Positions 1 through 12,180 of a stretch of 64,000 bases of DNA are shown here, piece by piece. Both the position numbers and the translations under genes were made by a program. Origin of the DNA: Dermatemys mawii (lineage: Eukaryota; Chordata; Testudines; Dermatemydidae); the NCBI GenBank assembly GCA_007922305.1, contig ML677365.1, positions 12,262,533-12,326,532 on the forward strand, read 5' to 3'. Within the stretch, counting starts at the first letter, position 1; every line of letters starts with the position of its first letter. The notes beneath the pieces were generated by a model that was not told where the DNA came from, did not search any database, and saw nothing but the letters and a program-made list of their open reading frames with translations.

Positions 1-487
1 TAATGCATCCCAAGACCGCATTAGCTTTTTTCATAGCCATATTACACTGGCGGCTCATAGTCATCCTGTGATCAACTTATACTCCAAGGTCTTTCTCCTC
101 CTCTGTTACTTCCAATTTATGCATCCCCATTTTATAACTAAAATTATTATTAATCCCTATATGCATGATCTTACACTTCTCACTATTAAATTTCATCCTA
201 CTTGTATTCCTCCAGTTTACAAGGTCATCTAGATCTTCCTGTATCATATCCTGGTCCTTCTCTGAATTGGCAATACCTCCCAGCTTTGTGTCATCTGCAA
301 ACTTTATTAACACATTCCCACTTTTTGTGACTAAGTCAGTAATAAAAAGATTAAATGAAATTGGTCCCAAGACCAATCCCTGAGGAACTCCACTGCTAAT
401 CTCCCTCCAGCCTGACGGTTCGCCTTTCAGTATGACCCTCTGCTGTCTCCCCTTTAACCAGTTCCTTATCCACCTTTCAGTTTTCTG
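1..487 (-). mobile_element. CR1 LINE fragment, reverse transcriptase part of ORF2
   Basis: On the minus strand this reads as the palm region of a CR1 non-LTR reverse transcriptase. The SGVPQG motif lies just upstream of position 376 and the catalytic FADD box is encoded at 290-301. The downstream conserved stretch with EEEKDLGV follows near 77-100. The frame is open from about 480 down to 77. The 3' part of the element lies outside the window to the left, and the 5' side is truncated near 487. It resembles the younger CR1 at 46-51 kb more than the decayed copy beside it. No promoter or 5' end is present, so this is a dead fragment. Confidence 0.9.
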
Positions 488-519
488 AGATCCTTCCTGT
501 CTTGCATGTTAAGGAAGAC

Positions 520-1640
520 AGAAAGCTTAAGATTTTGGAAGTGAACCACTGGCTAGATACGTAGTGTAATGTAGAAAGGTTTGATTTTGTGCGGCCTCTA
601 TCACAGTAGAAGGGGAACAAATCTTCTAGAAGACAGGCTAGCTAAAGTATTTAGGAAGGCATTCAGCTAATAACAAAGGGGGAGGGGGAAAGGGGGAAAT
701 CAGTGAACACTTATTTAACACAAAATTCAAGATTTTGAGAATGAAATTAACCAAAGCACCAAGGAATGTTAAGAGAATAAATTCCTTAATTACCTATGCA
801 CCAATGCTAGGAGCCTGGGTAATAAACAAGAGAAGTTAGAATTTCTCATTTATGAGTATGAATTTGACCTCGTTGGTATCATTGAAACCTTGTTGGAAGG
901 TACTGGATTCTAAAATCACTAGTTATAACCAATTAAGGAAGAATAGAGTGGGTAAATGAGTAAGGGAAAGCACCTCTGTCAAAAATGGCATTATCTATTC
1001 CAAGTCACTGACAACTCAGAAGCAAATGATTTTGAATGTTTATGGATGAAAATTCTAATAGATAAAGCAGAAGATGGATTACTAGTTGGTCTATGCTAAA
1101 GACCAGTAAGTCACATGAGAGAACAGGACCACCAACTCTTTAAGCACCTATCTACATTATATAGGAAAACGGCTGCATTATCACAAGAGATTTCAATCTT
1201 ACTAAAATGTGCTGGAGGCCAGTACTAACATATCACTTGGAATTTTTAAAACTCATAGATGTCGATTTCTGAACTCAAAAAGTATTGCGTCCGACACAGG
1301 GGGATTCTATGTTAGACCTGATGACATTTGTTATGCGTAAACTAATCATGTTAGTACTCTGTGCTTTAAAAAGGCCAATTTCATAAAGCTGTAAAAAAAA
1401 TTGTGAGCCAGATCTACTGGGAAAAAGAATTTAAACAGAAAAAAGGTGAATTATAATTGTGAATTGTTTCAGAACACTTTATTAGGTACCCCCAAAAATC
1501 ACAATCACACAATCAAGAGAGAAGGGTACACTACTTAAAAAACAAAATGAAAACAAAGAGCTAGCTTAGTAGGGAAGTGAAAGTAACTATAAAAAATAAA
1601 AAAGCAATACATAACAAATTGGAAAAAAGAAAAAGTTGAT
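520..1640 (+). mobile_element. Decayed CR1 LINE, 5' half (endonuclease region)
   Basis: This AT-rich segment keeps the CR1 wording that precedes and enters the endonuclease. Near 805-900 it can still be read as a decayed form of the CR1 stretch that begins SLGNK in better copies. Many stops and frameshifts are present. A hAT element interrupts it at about 1640, and the same CR1 resumes near 2505 in the same orientation. The 5' boundary near 520 is approximate. Confidence 0.7.
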
Positions 1641-2497
1641 AGGAATTAATATAACTTAGATGTAATCATGCTGTTAAATAATAATAGAATGCCATTTTAA
1701 AAAATATTTTGGATGTTTTCTACATTTTCAAATATATTGATTTAAATTACAATGCAGAACATAAAGTGTACAGTTCTCACTTTATATTTATTTTCGATTA
1801 CAAGTATTTGCACTGTATACAAATAAAATAAATCATCTTTTTCAATTCACCTAATACAAGTACTTTAGTGCAATCTCTATCACAAAAGTTGAACTTACAA
1901 ATGTAGAATTAGATACAAAAAAATTGCATTCAAAAGTAAAACAATGTAAAATTTTAGAGTCTGCAAATCCACTCAGTCTTACTTCTTGTTCAGCCAATCA
2001 CTCAGAGCAAACAAATTCTACTTCTTGTGCAGCCAATCGCTAAGACAAACAAGTTTGTTTACTTTTACTGGAGATAATGCTGCATACTTCTTATTTACGT
2101 CACCAGAAAGTGAGAACAGGCATTTGCATGGCACTTTAATACATTCTTTTGATTCTGAGTGGAGTTATGTAACAAAAAACCCTACATTTGTAAGTTGCAC
2201 TTTCACGACAAAGAGATTGCACTACACCTGTTGTATGAGGTGAACTGAAAATTACTACTGTATTTCTTTTATCATTTTTACAGTGCAAATATTGGTAATC
2301 AAAAACAATATACCATTTGATTTCAATTATAACACAGAATATAATATGAGAATGTAGAAAAAATCCAAAATATTTAATACATTTCAATTGGTATTCTATT
2401 GGTTAACAGTGCATTTAAAACTGTGATTAACCGCATCGCAATGAATTTTTTTTTAGTTAATCACGTGAGTTAACTGCAATCAATTGAGAGCCCTAAT
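1640..2497. mobile_element. Palindromic hAT-type element inserted in an old CR1
   Basis: This is the same family as the element at 27820-29598. The right end carries a TAGGGCTCTCAA-like terminus (inverted, ending near 2497) followed inward by ATTAATC-type motifs. The left end has lost its outermost inverted repeat. Around 2055-2140 the minus strand encodes a hAT C-terminal dimerisation motif (CLFSLSGDVNKK). The arms 1680-1900 and 2200-2440 are inverted copies of each other: each has the AAATATTTGCACTGTA-like block in opposite orientation. No target duplication could be confirmed because the left terminus is eroded. Confidence 0.75.
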
Positions 2498-2504
2498 TAG
2501 AAGC

Positions 2505-4345
2505 TAATAATTGTCAAAAATTGATAAAGGAAATAAAAGAACAAGAGAAATTTATGGCCAACAGAGTTAGGGACAATAAGGAGGAGCTTACTAAACCTAT
2601 GAGGATCAAAAGGAATTTTAACTATGGTATTGGTCTACTACCAGATCGAAATGGTAGACTTGTCAATAATACATACAACAGCAGTAGTCAACATATTTAT
2701 GTTCTGTGTTTGTAAAAAAAGTCAGATGTACTCATATCATATGATAAAATTATTTCCATTCCAGCAGTAACTCAGGAGACTCTTAAACAGCAGCTACCAA
2801 ATTTAAACATTTTACAATCAGCAGGATTGGATAACTTGTATACAAGACTTTTGAAAGAATGGTCCAAGGAGCTCACTGGACCATTAATGCTGATTTTCCA
2901 ATAACTTTTGGAACACTGGGGATGTTCCAAAAGGCTGACAGAAAGCTAATGGTGTGTCAATATTTTTAAAAAGGTAAGTGGGATGACTGAGGTAATGATA
3001 GGCCTGTCAGCCTGACATTGATCCCAGGCAAAATAATGGAATGACCAACATGGGACTCAATTAATAAAGAATTATAGGAAGGTAACAATTAATGACAATG
3101 TGAGTTTATGGATAGATCCTGCCAAATTATCTTTATTTTTTATGAGATTATAGGTTTGGTTGATAAAAACAATAATGTCAATGTAATATATTTAGATTTC
3201 TATACAGCATGTCACTTGGTATTGCATGAAATTTTGATTAAGAAACTAGAATGATATAAAATCAACATGGCACACACCAAATGCACTAAAAAATTGGTTA
3301 GCTCATAAGTCTCAAAATGTAACTAAGATGGGAAGTCAATCCTCATCAAGTGGATATATTTCTAATTTGATCCTGCAGGGTTCAGTTATTGATTCTACCC
3401 TATTTAACCTTTCTATCATTGACTGGAAGGAAACATAAGATTCTCACAGGTAAAGGCTGTAGCTGACTAAAGATTAGTGGTAAATAACAAAAGGGCACAG
3501 CTCACTGATGCAAAGTGATCTGGATCATTTTGTAAGCTGAGCACAAGTAAACAACGTGTCTTTTAATATGGCCCAATGTAAGGTCACTCATCAAAGATGA
3601 AAGAACATAGGCAATACTTACAAGATGATGGACTCTGTCCTGGGAAGCAGTGACTCTTAAAAGATCTGGGGCTCTTGGTGAACAGTAAGCTGAACATGAG
3701 CTCCCAGTGGACAAAAGGGCTGATGGGATCCTTGTATACATAAATGGGGGAATAGTGATCAGGAAGAGAGAAGTTACATTACCTTAGTTTGTGGCACTTG
3801 TGTGACTCTTGCTGAATAATGTATCCAATTCTAGTGACCATGCTTCAAGAAGGATGTTGAGAAATTGGAGAGGATTCAGAGAAGACCCATGAGAATGATT
3901 AAAGGATTGGAAAACATACCATATAGTCAAAGAGATCAGTCTATTTAGCTTACCAAAAAGACAAGTGAAGGGTGACTTTATCACAATCTATAAATATTTT
4001 TACATGGGGAACAGAACATTGATGAGGGCTCATCAGTGTAGTAGGCAAAGGTATAACAAAATCCAATAGCTCAAAATTTACACTAGACAAATTCTGATTA
4101 GAAAGAAGAGGCATTTTGTTTGAACAGCAAGAGAAATTAGCCATTGGAACAACTTACTAAGGGTTGTGGTAGATTCTTCATCACTTGCAATTTTTAAATC
4201 AAGACTGAAAGTTTTTTCTAAAAGATGTGTTCTAGTTCAACAACAGCTACTGGAGTTGAAGTGGGAATTAATTCAGGCAACACATATGCATGTGTTATGC
4301 AAGAGGTCAGACTTAATGATTACAATGGTCTTTTCAAGTCTTAAA
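2505..4345 (+). mobile_element. Decayed CR1 LINE, 3' half (reverse transcriptase region)
   Basis: This continues the CR1 of 520-1640 after the hAT insertion. 2521-2715 reads as the linker before the reverse transcriptase (ANRVRDNKEEL, then NRNGRLVN-like wording). Motif A is still visible at 3174-3232 as a VIYLDF followed by A, H and V. The remainder is broken by stops and indels. Similarity fades around 4345 and no recognisable 3' tail was seen. Divergence is clearly higher than in the CR1 at 46-51 kb. Confidence 0.75.
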
Positions 4346-4859
4346 ATCATTCAATCAATATATCAGCCAAATGGATTTTGATGGACCCAGATTCCTAAAG
4401 CATAGTAAATAGTCCAATAAAAAGTGATGACAAATCAGATAAGCCTTTTTTCTCTGGCCAAAATAGAGAATCTCCTCCATTTCTGTGTGAAGAATTTTGA
4501 GGTAGAAGGCTCTGTGAAAGGTAACAGATCACTTGTATTTGATGGTGCAATCTAGTGAATTCCAAAGGTAAATAAGTTGCTTTTCAGAAGTAATATGATT
4601 AGCCCTGTATATAAAGGATATCTCTGGCTGAAATGATTTAGCAGTATACAGAGAGAGGAGGAGCTTCTTCAAAAGCAAAGAGATCACTCCCAGCCTCCCT
4701 TCACTTTGGTTGCATAACTTTAACTACTGGTTACAGAAAGTCCCCTCCAGTGCAGCACTGGCTTTGCTAGCTTTCAGTTTGACCATGAACATTTCTTAAA
4801 ATAAAATTCTGTTGTCAAGGAGATTAACATCTCCTAATTGTCACTGTGTATTAATATCT
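4346..4859. other. Unassigned AT-rich DNA
   Basis: No coding signal, RNA gene or recognisable repeat terminus was seen here. The short reading frame at 4166-4381 lies at the edge of the decayed CR1 and has no family resemblance. Confidence 0.5.
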
Positions 4860-5600
4860 GCATATAAATTACCCACAATTCCTCACTTAAAGTCATCCGG
4901 TTAATGTTTTGTTGTTACGTTGCTGATCAATTAGATAACATGCTCATTTAAAGTTATGCAATGCTCCCTTATAATGTTTGGCAGCTGACTGCTTTGACCA
5001 CTGCTTGCAGGAAGAGCAGCCCATTGGAGCTAGCTGGTGTTGGCTTGGAACCACGGTGGATCGGCAGCCTCCCATCAGCTCCCCATTCCCCTACATTCCC
5101 TGAGCGGCCGCCGCCCAGCAGGCTATCAACTGCCAGTAGTTCAGCTGTCCCTTCCCCCACTGCCATGTGTTGCTCCTGCCCTCTGCCTTGGAGCTGCTCC
5201 TCAGAGCCTCCTGCTTGCTGTGCTGGGGGAGGGGAAGAGAGGGGTTAATGTTAGGGTGTCCCCTTTCCCCCTGCTCCTGCACCCCACTTACCCCCATTTC
5301 TATAGAGCGGGGTGCGGGGGGAGGGGATACGACAAGGCTCAGGATGGAGGGAGTTTCCTGGCAGCAGCTTGTGTCTCAACTTGCTGATCTACTTAAAAAT
5401 GCAGTGTACTTAGAGTGGGGTCAGCATCCTTAAAGAAGCACTGCACATCTCTCTCACACACATGGTGTGTGTTTCTGTCTTCCATGCTGTGTCCTCTCCC
5501 TCCATTTGTATTGCCTGGTAGAGTGTGAGGCTACATTAACAACAGTGGGTTATCCCATGAGGGCTCAGCCCCTGATATTGAGGTAGATTTAAAAGGTAGG
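4860..5600. repeat. GC-rich interspersed block of unknown class
   Basis: A sharply bounded block, GC-rich in 4980-5350, sits between AT-rich flanks. It includes a NotI-like GCGGCCGC at 5103-5110 and C-rich runs. Open frames on both strands overlap heavily and encode low-complexity Pro/Ser/Cys peptides, so they are composition artefacts. The text resembles a repeat I believe is common in turtle genomes, but I cannot name its class and see no terminal repeats. An alternative is a decayed CpG island. Confidence 0.4.
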
Positions 5601-5654
5601 CATTTAAGATTAGTTTTTAAGCTATATCTACTAAAAATGTTATTGTTATTTTTA

Positions 5655-7010
5655 ATAATTACAGTGAAAACAATATATCTTTTTTGAGATGGGGCGACCA
5701 GATCTGTATGCAGAATTCAAGATGTGGGCAAATCATGAGTTTATATAAAGGCAATATGATATTTTCTGTCTTATTATCTATTCCTTTCTTAATTATTCCC
5801 AGCATCCTGTTCGCTTTTTTGACTGCCACTGGACATTGAGTGGATGTTTTCAGAGAACTATCCACAATGACTCCAAGATCTCTTTCTTGGGTGGTAACAG
5901 CTATTTTAGACCCCATCATTTTATATGTATAGTTGGGATTGTGTTTTTCAATGTTGTCAGGATTGCCTCCCCACTCTGAACTCTAGGGTACAGATGTGGG
6001 GACCCGCATGAAAAAAAGAAATAACCCCCCCAAGCCTATTTTACCAGCTTGGGTTAAAATGTTTTTCCCCAGAACACAAATTCTTCTGTATCTGGACCTG
6101 GTACACTGCCACCACCAAACTAGGTCTAGGGTAGTTTGGGACCCTTCTTTCCCTTTCCACTAACCTCCCAAACTTCTTCCTTCCCTGGGAAGCTTGAGAG
6201 AGGAAAAAAACCAAACCTCACCTGATCCTGCGAGACGTGCCCGATCCAAAACCAGGATCTTACACAATGAAAAACAACCAGTCAGCTTCTTAAAAGAAAG
6301 ATTTCAATAAAAGAAAAAAAGAAAGGAATAAATCGCTTATAACCATCAGTAGAACAGCATCTACCATAATCAACAAAAGGATTCAGAAACCAAACCTCTC
6401 CCCCGAGGCAATTTTCTCCCACAGTTGATATCTCTGCTGAAGCTTACAATATCAAGAAGCACCCAGCCAACACTCACCACTGAGACCTCTCCAAGTGATA
6501 AAAAGAAGGTAAACTTACTGACTACAATACTTAATAGAATCTACAGTTACAGTGAAAGACATAGCTGTGTTCATCCCATAGCCGAGGTGAACAGAGAGAG
6601 ACCCAGAGAGAAACTGAAACTTAAAATCCTTTGTCTCCTGAGGAATTTCTCATTGGTCAGTTGTCCACCTCTCAGGTTACCTTTAGCTTAACCCCTTACA
6701 GGTAAACACTAATTCTAGGCTATTTCACACTTATGACAAATGTGCATTACTTTGCATGTATCAACATTGAATTTCATCTGCCATTTTGTTGCCCAGGTAC
6801 CCAGTTTTGTGAGTTACCTTTGTAACTCTTCACAGTCTGCTTTGGACTTAACCATCTTGAGTAGTTTTGTACCAACTGCAAATTTTGCCAGCTCACTGTT
6901 TACCTCTTTTCCCATATCACTTATGAATATGTTGAACAGTACTGGTCCCACTACAGACCCCTGGGGGACACCACTATTTATCTCTCTCTTTTCTGAAAAC
7001 TGACAGTAAT
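5655..7010 (-). mobile_element. CR1 LINE fragment split by a solo LTR
   Basis: The two halves, 5655-5949 and 6744-7010, join into one minus-strand CR1 reverse transcriptase segment. The right half reads in CR1 order from the PQG-type region through the FA(D/N) area. The left half (5659-5919) encodes the thumb-proximal stretch with ERDLGVIVD and a [13 protein letters not shown] end. The interruption is exactly the LTR at 5955-6738 flanked by AATGT. Both ends of the CR1 piece are truncated. Confidence 0.9.
5950..6743. mobile_element. Solo LTR of an endogenous retrovirus-like element with 5-bp target duplication
   Basis: The LTR body is 5955-6738 (784 bp). It begins TGTCAGG and ends TATGACA, giving a TGTCA/TGACA inverted terminus, and is bracketed by AATGT at 5950-5954 and 6739-6743. 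Removing it restores a continuous CR1 reading at this point, which confirms the boundaries. An AATAAA lies at about 6307. No internal gag/pol sequence remains, so this is a solo LTR left by recombination between two LTRs. Orientation is not settled. Confidence 0.92.
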
Positions 7011-7489
7011 AATTCCTAGCTAATTTAATGGTTGCAGATTAAGTTCCTAAAAGTGAAAATGGAGAAGCATAATCCCTTTTATATCAGAAATACTTTGTAA
7101 AGGATGTCTATTTTCATTTGTTACACTATAACAGCTAGTCTATACATAGATATCAAGCACTAATATGCCGCAGTGTAGTTGTAGCTGTCCCAGATCAGAA
7201 ATGACTACAGGCCTCTGGGAGAGAGGATGAAGGAATTGGAGGTGCAGGTAGTGTTCTCTTTGAGTCCTCCACACAAGGGTAGGAGGCCAGCTAGAGGCAT
7301 GCATTCTGGAAGTGAATGCATGGCTGCACATATGGTGTCACCAGGAGAGCTTTGGCTTCCTTGACCACAGCATGCTGTTCTGTAAAGAAGGACTGCTGAG
7401 CAGAGATGGGGGTTCACCTGTTGAGAAAAGGAAGGGAGAAGAGTATCTTTGGATACAGACTGACTAACTTAGTGAGGAGGGCTTTAAAG

Positions 7490-9005
7490 TAGGTTTCATG
7501 GGGGCAGGAGGATATGAATAAACAACACAAGCATATAGGGACAAAACTAGAAAGGCCAAAGCACAAATGAAGTTAAAAATAACTAGAGACATAAAGAATA
7601 ACAAGAAAACATTCTACAAATACATTAGAAGCAAAAAGAAAACTAAGAATAGGGTAGGCCCATTAATCAATGAGGAGGGAAGACAAGAACAGAAAATTAG
7701 AAAAGGTTAGTAACATAGTGAATGCCAGTGAAAATGAGGTCTGATCTGAGGCTAAAATAAGGAAAGAACAAATTAAAAATTACTTAGACAAGTTAGATGT
7801 CTTCAAATCAGGAGGGCCTGATGAAGCACATCCGAAAATATTCAAGGAGCTGACTGAAGAGATATGTGAGCCATTCGTAATTATCTTTGAAAACTCATGA
7901 GAGACAGGAGAGATTCAAGAGGACTGGGAGAGAGCAAATGTACTGTCCATCTATAGAAAGGAGAATAAGGAAAACCCAGAGAATTACAGACCACTCAACT
8001 TCAGTACACAGAAAGATAATGGAACAAATGATTGATCAAGCAATCAATTGCAGAAACCTAGAAGATAAAGTGATAAATAATAGTCAACATGGATTTGTCA
8101 AGGGCAAATCATGTCAAACTATTCTCATATCCTTCTTTGACAGAGTACTAAGCCTTATGGATGGGGGAAGCAGTAGATGTGGTATATCTTAATTTTAGAA
8201 AGGCTTTTCATACTGTTTCACGGGATCCTCTCATAAACAAACTAGGGAAACATGGCCTAGATGGAGCTACTTTAAGGTGGATGCATAATTGATTGGAAAA
8301 TCAATGGTTAACAGTGGTTCACAGTCAAGCTAGAAGGACATATATAGCGATCAGTCTGGGGTCCAGTTCTGTTCAATATCTTCATCAATGATTTGGATGT
8401 CAGATAGGAAGGATTGCAAGTGCCTTGGAGGACAGGAATAAAATTCCCAATCATCTGGAAAAACTGTAGAAATGTTCTGAAGTAAATAAGTTGAAATATG
8501 ACAAGGACAAATGCTAAGTTTCCACTTAGGAAGGAACAATCAGTTGCACACATATAAAACAGGAAATAACTACCGAGGAAGGAGTGCTGTGGAAAGGAAT
8601 CAGAGTTACAGTGGATCACAAGCTAAATGAGTCAACAGAGTAACATTGTTGCAAAAAATGCAAACATCATTCTGGGATGTATTAGCAGTAGTGTTGTAAG
8701 CAAGACAAGAATTAATTCTTTCGCTCTATTCCATGCTGATAAGGCTCCACGGGGAGTACTGTGACCAGTTCTTGATGCCACATTTCAGGAAAGATGTAGA
8801 CAAATTGGAGAAAGTCCAGAGGAGAGCAACAAAAATGATTAAAGGTCTAGCAAACATGACCTGTGAAGAAAGATAAAAAAAACTGGATTTATTTAGTCTG
8901 GAGAAGAGAAGACTGGCGAGGAAAGGAGCATGATAATTTTCAGGTACATAAAGGGTTGTTACAAGGAGGAGAGTGAAAAACTGTTCCCCTTAACCTTGGC
9001 AGATA
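7490..9005 (+). mobile_element. Decayed CR1 LINE, reverse transcriptase region
   Basis: Plus-strand CR1 wording runs from the linker before the reverse transcriptase (about 7540-7720) through NYRPL-like and HGF-KGKSC-like stretches at 7980-8110. It continues to a GSSPVLFNI-like motif near 8345-8390 and the EKRRL-like region near 8890-8920. Stops and frameshifts are frequent. The end near 9005 is where a MIR-like segment takes over. Confidence 0.8.
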
Positions 9006-9034
9006 GGACAAGAAGCAGTGAGCAAACTGAAGGA

Positions 9035-9120
9035 AAGTGACTTGTCCAACATTACACAAGAAGTATTGGCAGAAGCAGGAACTTCTGGCCCCCAGCCCTG
9101 TGCCTCAACATACTCTTTCC
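9035..9120 (-). repeat. MIR-like core-SINE fragment
   Basis: Read on the plus strand this carries the inverse of the MIR head and core: the AAGTGACTTG(T/C)CCAA wording followed by CACAAGAAGT and a GGCAGAAGCAGGA-like stretch. It is short and diverged and rests on wording alone. Confidence 0.5.
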
Positions 9121-12104
9121 TCCCTTGAATTATTTAAAAATATGGATTTTTGTTACCAACCACAGATAATCCATGCACACAGTTGTTTTGCCTTACTCTG
9201 TGAATGGACTTACTTTCCAATCAAAACTTATGTTAAGAACATCAGTTTGTGTGTGAACAAACAATTATATTTTAAAATAAACTCCTCTTTCCAGTTATGT
9301 TCGAAACCCTCTCTTGAGATTTCACAAAGTATGAAGGGCTAGGTCAGGTCAATGTTCAGGGAAATCCAGGTTCTATAGCAAGTAGTTTTGGTGACAGAAT
9401 AATTAGAGCCATATACTGTAAATCGGATCTGAAATCCATGACCCAGCAAAGTGTCAGGAGTACAATGCTGTTGGAGATACTTTCTTTCAGAGGGCTAGTG
9501 AAACACTGGTCCTGATTACTTGGGCCTTGTCTACAACATATATTTTTTCAAATTTTACACCAGTAGTAGTAACAGTGGCCACCAGAGTTTTAAGCACCTG
9601 TACCTGTTCTGAGAAGGATTTTGAAAACATGGAAGTAAAAACAACCATAGCAGGTCTACTCAAGTGATACTAGCAACAATTAGAAACTGAAAGGAAAAAC
9701 CTCTCATGTGGATACAGACTTTCTCATCATTAAAGATCCTGTGGTACTTTTTGTAAGAGTAGAGGTACTGACCCTGCTATGCTAGCTAAAATGTTAGTTG
9801 GATATAATTATATTAATTATAATTAATTATACTCTATGAAGTTTACAGCTTCTAGACCACACTAACATCCTTTTTTGGAGGACTCCCCTGCAATGTCTTC
9901 AATGTCATCAAGAAATTGCATAGTCACTATGAATTTCTGGAGTTCCGTATTTTGGGGATTGTGATTTTCTTCATCTTGTTCTAATCCCTTTATGCTAATA
10001 ATTTCAATATATTTTAATGGAGGAAAATGTTCCGATTTGTATATGTTTTGTACTTCATTTTTTGTCCATCACATAGTATTTGAGAGATATTATTTTCCTT
10101 TCAAATAAAGGTATATGTCAAAAGACCTTGACTTTGGTGTATGGTATTTACAACTTCAACTTCTTTATTTTAGATTATTTTTTCAATTATTTTTTTGTAT
10201 TGTTTTGTTTACAAGAGTATTTTAAAGCAATTTTTAAACCAATTACCATTTCATTGCTAATACATTTCCATTTGTAACCATTTTAACTAGTAAAACCATT
10301 TATTCTTCTACAATATTAATAACTATTGGTATGAAAAAGACAAACTAAAAATGTTTTACTGAAAATACTGATTGAGCTACACAGAAACAAACCAGTTTGG
10401 AATTCCAGAAGAAAGGAGCTTGGGTTATATCTTCATCAGAAAGATCCGTCAAAAGTTTTTCTTTGTCTTCCTGTTGCCCCAGGAAGATAAAGTGTTTACA
10501 TCAAGATATCTTTTACTCTTCTTACAAATTAGGATACCATACCTGTTCACATCCAAAATAACTTTGAATTCTGCAAGACAAAACTCCACATAGCCTTCAC
10601 CCCAAAACTTGAAATTCTGGTTTCAACAAGTAAATTCCATGAATTGAGTCATGTATCCAGGACATATGAACATAGTACTCTAAAACCAGAGAATATTTAT
10701 TTCCTTTGTCATTCTCAAATTTTGTCTCTTCATTTCTCAGCTAAAGAAAGAAAACAAAGAGCTTATAGCAGAGGTCAGAAAGTGATCTTTTGCACAGGTT
10801 ACAAAGCACACCCTGAGTGGAAGCCAAAAATGTGAAACACTGTTGTGACTTCTGCATCAAACTTCATATCTAATATATCTTCAAAGGATAACAAGACACT
10901 GTTAACAGTTAACTCTGACTATTCTGGTTAACCAGGTATCCATAGACTTTAGACCCTGGACTTCTTCTGCAGTATTTACACCTTTGTTTGTATTCCTTTT
11001 ATTAAAACCCTAGAAGTCACATTAAGGCTTTATCGTGAGGAAGTAAGTTACATCAATTTCTTTGATCTTTGTTCATCATTTGTATTTTGTTTAGGAAAGC
11101 TTCAGAATTTTCAAATTTTTCAAAGCAAGTGCATCTAAGTTGCCTTATTTATTTGTATAGCCTCTTTCTGAGCTCAAGTAGTGGCTGAGGGGCTTTTGCT
11201 GTTTTGCTTTTACAGTGTTTCTTGTGAAGTTTTATCTTCTTATGCAGTATCATCACTGCCCAAGTAAATTAAAAGTGAAAAAAAAGACTGTAAATCAAGA
11301 AATCAATACCAGGAGAGCCCATACTGCAGGAAGTATCCCTTTCTGCATCTCACTGACTGTTTCAACAAGCCAGTAATGGAAGCAGGATCAATTGTGCAGC
11401 TTTCTCCACCCAGGTTGCACACCCAAGAATAGTTTTGAGGACAATATTTTGCTTAGCTTCTGTTTGAAAAGCAGCACTTGCTTTGTAACACTTTTATATT
11501 AATAAGAAGTATGTATGCTTACTTGTGTGCATTGACTATCTTGTTCTTTTAAAGCACTGTCAGTATGAGCATATTTTAACGATTCTAGTGCCTGCTTTTG
11601 AGAACTACCGTAAGTGCTGGCCTTAGGGGTGCAGGGAGTGCTGCTGCACCCCCTGGCTTGCAGTGGTTCCCATCATATACAATGTTTATAGTTTGATTCA
11701 ATGGCTCTCAGCACCCCCACTATGCAAACTGTTTCAGCGCTTAACAGAAAATAATACCAAACTATCTTAAGGACATGTTTTTACTTGTTTGGGATGAAAT
11801 AACAGAAAAAAAGAAAAAAGAAGCCATTTTAGATCTGGTAGGACAGAAAGGAACAGCCACAAAACACTAATTTCCCCACTATTTTAATGTTCAGCTAAGG
11901 AAAAATTTATTTCTTAGAAGATCATGTTCCTATGATACATTACAACTATTATTACTGAGGGGGGAAATAATTATTATCAATATCATCTGTATAGTGCCAT
12001 AAATTTTCACAGAGCTCTGTGAACATAGAATCAGCCATGACTCTGAAAAGGAGATGAAAGGATAAAGAAGTGGTAAGAATGTAATGGTGAAAGACAGCAT
12101 GAGT
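9121..12104. other. Repeat-poor AT-rich stretch, no gene recognised
   Basis: No terminal repeats with target duplication, RNA gene or convincing coding sequence were found. 9525-9545 resembles the GGGCCTTGTCTACA end of a miniature element but no matching second end was seen. A short minus-strand frame at about 10350-10513 has protein-like composition and is discussed as a weak exon candidate. An ATTATAATTAATTAT-like AT palindrome lies near 9800-9830. Confidence 0.5.
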
Positions 12105-12172
12105 TTTAATATCAACTATGTCACTGACTTCTTGTGTCACCTTGGACACACCAAGGATCCTTTAAGCTCTCT
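12105..12172 (+). repeat. MIR-like core-SINE fragment
   Basis: The plus strand keeps the MIR core wording: a C-A-C-T-G-A-C-T-T stretch, then TGTGTCACCTTGGACA and AGCTCTCTG. It directly abuts the palindromic miniature element that starts at 12181. Confidence 0.5.
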
Positions 12173-12180
12173 GACCAAGA

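Noticed and set aside
5103..5110. NotI-type GCGGCCGC as a sign of a vector or CpG-island promoter
   Set aside because: An isolated site within repetitive-looking DNA, with no cloning sequence and no transcript start evidence nearby.
4961..5433. Overlapping frames of 65-116 codons in the GC-rich block
   Set aside because: Five frames on both strands compete, none with a motif. High GC content alone lengthens frames.
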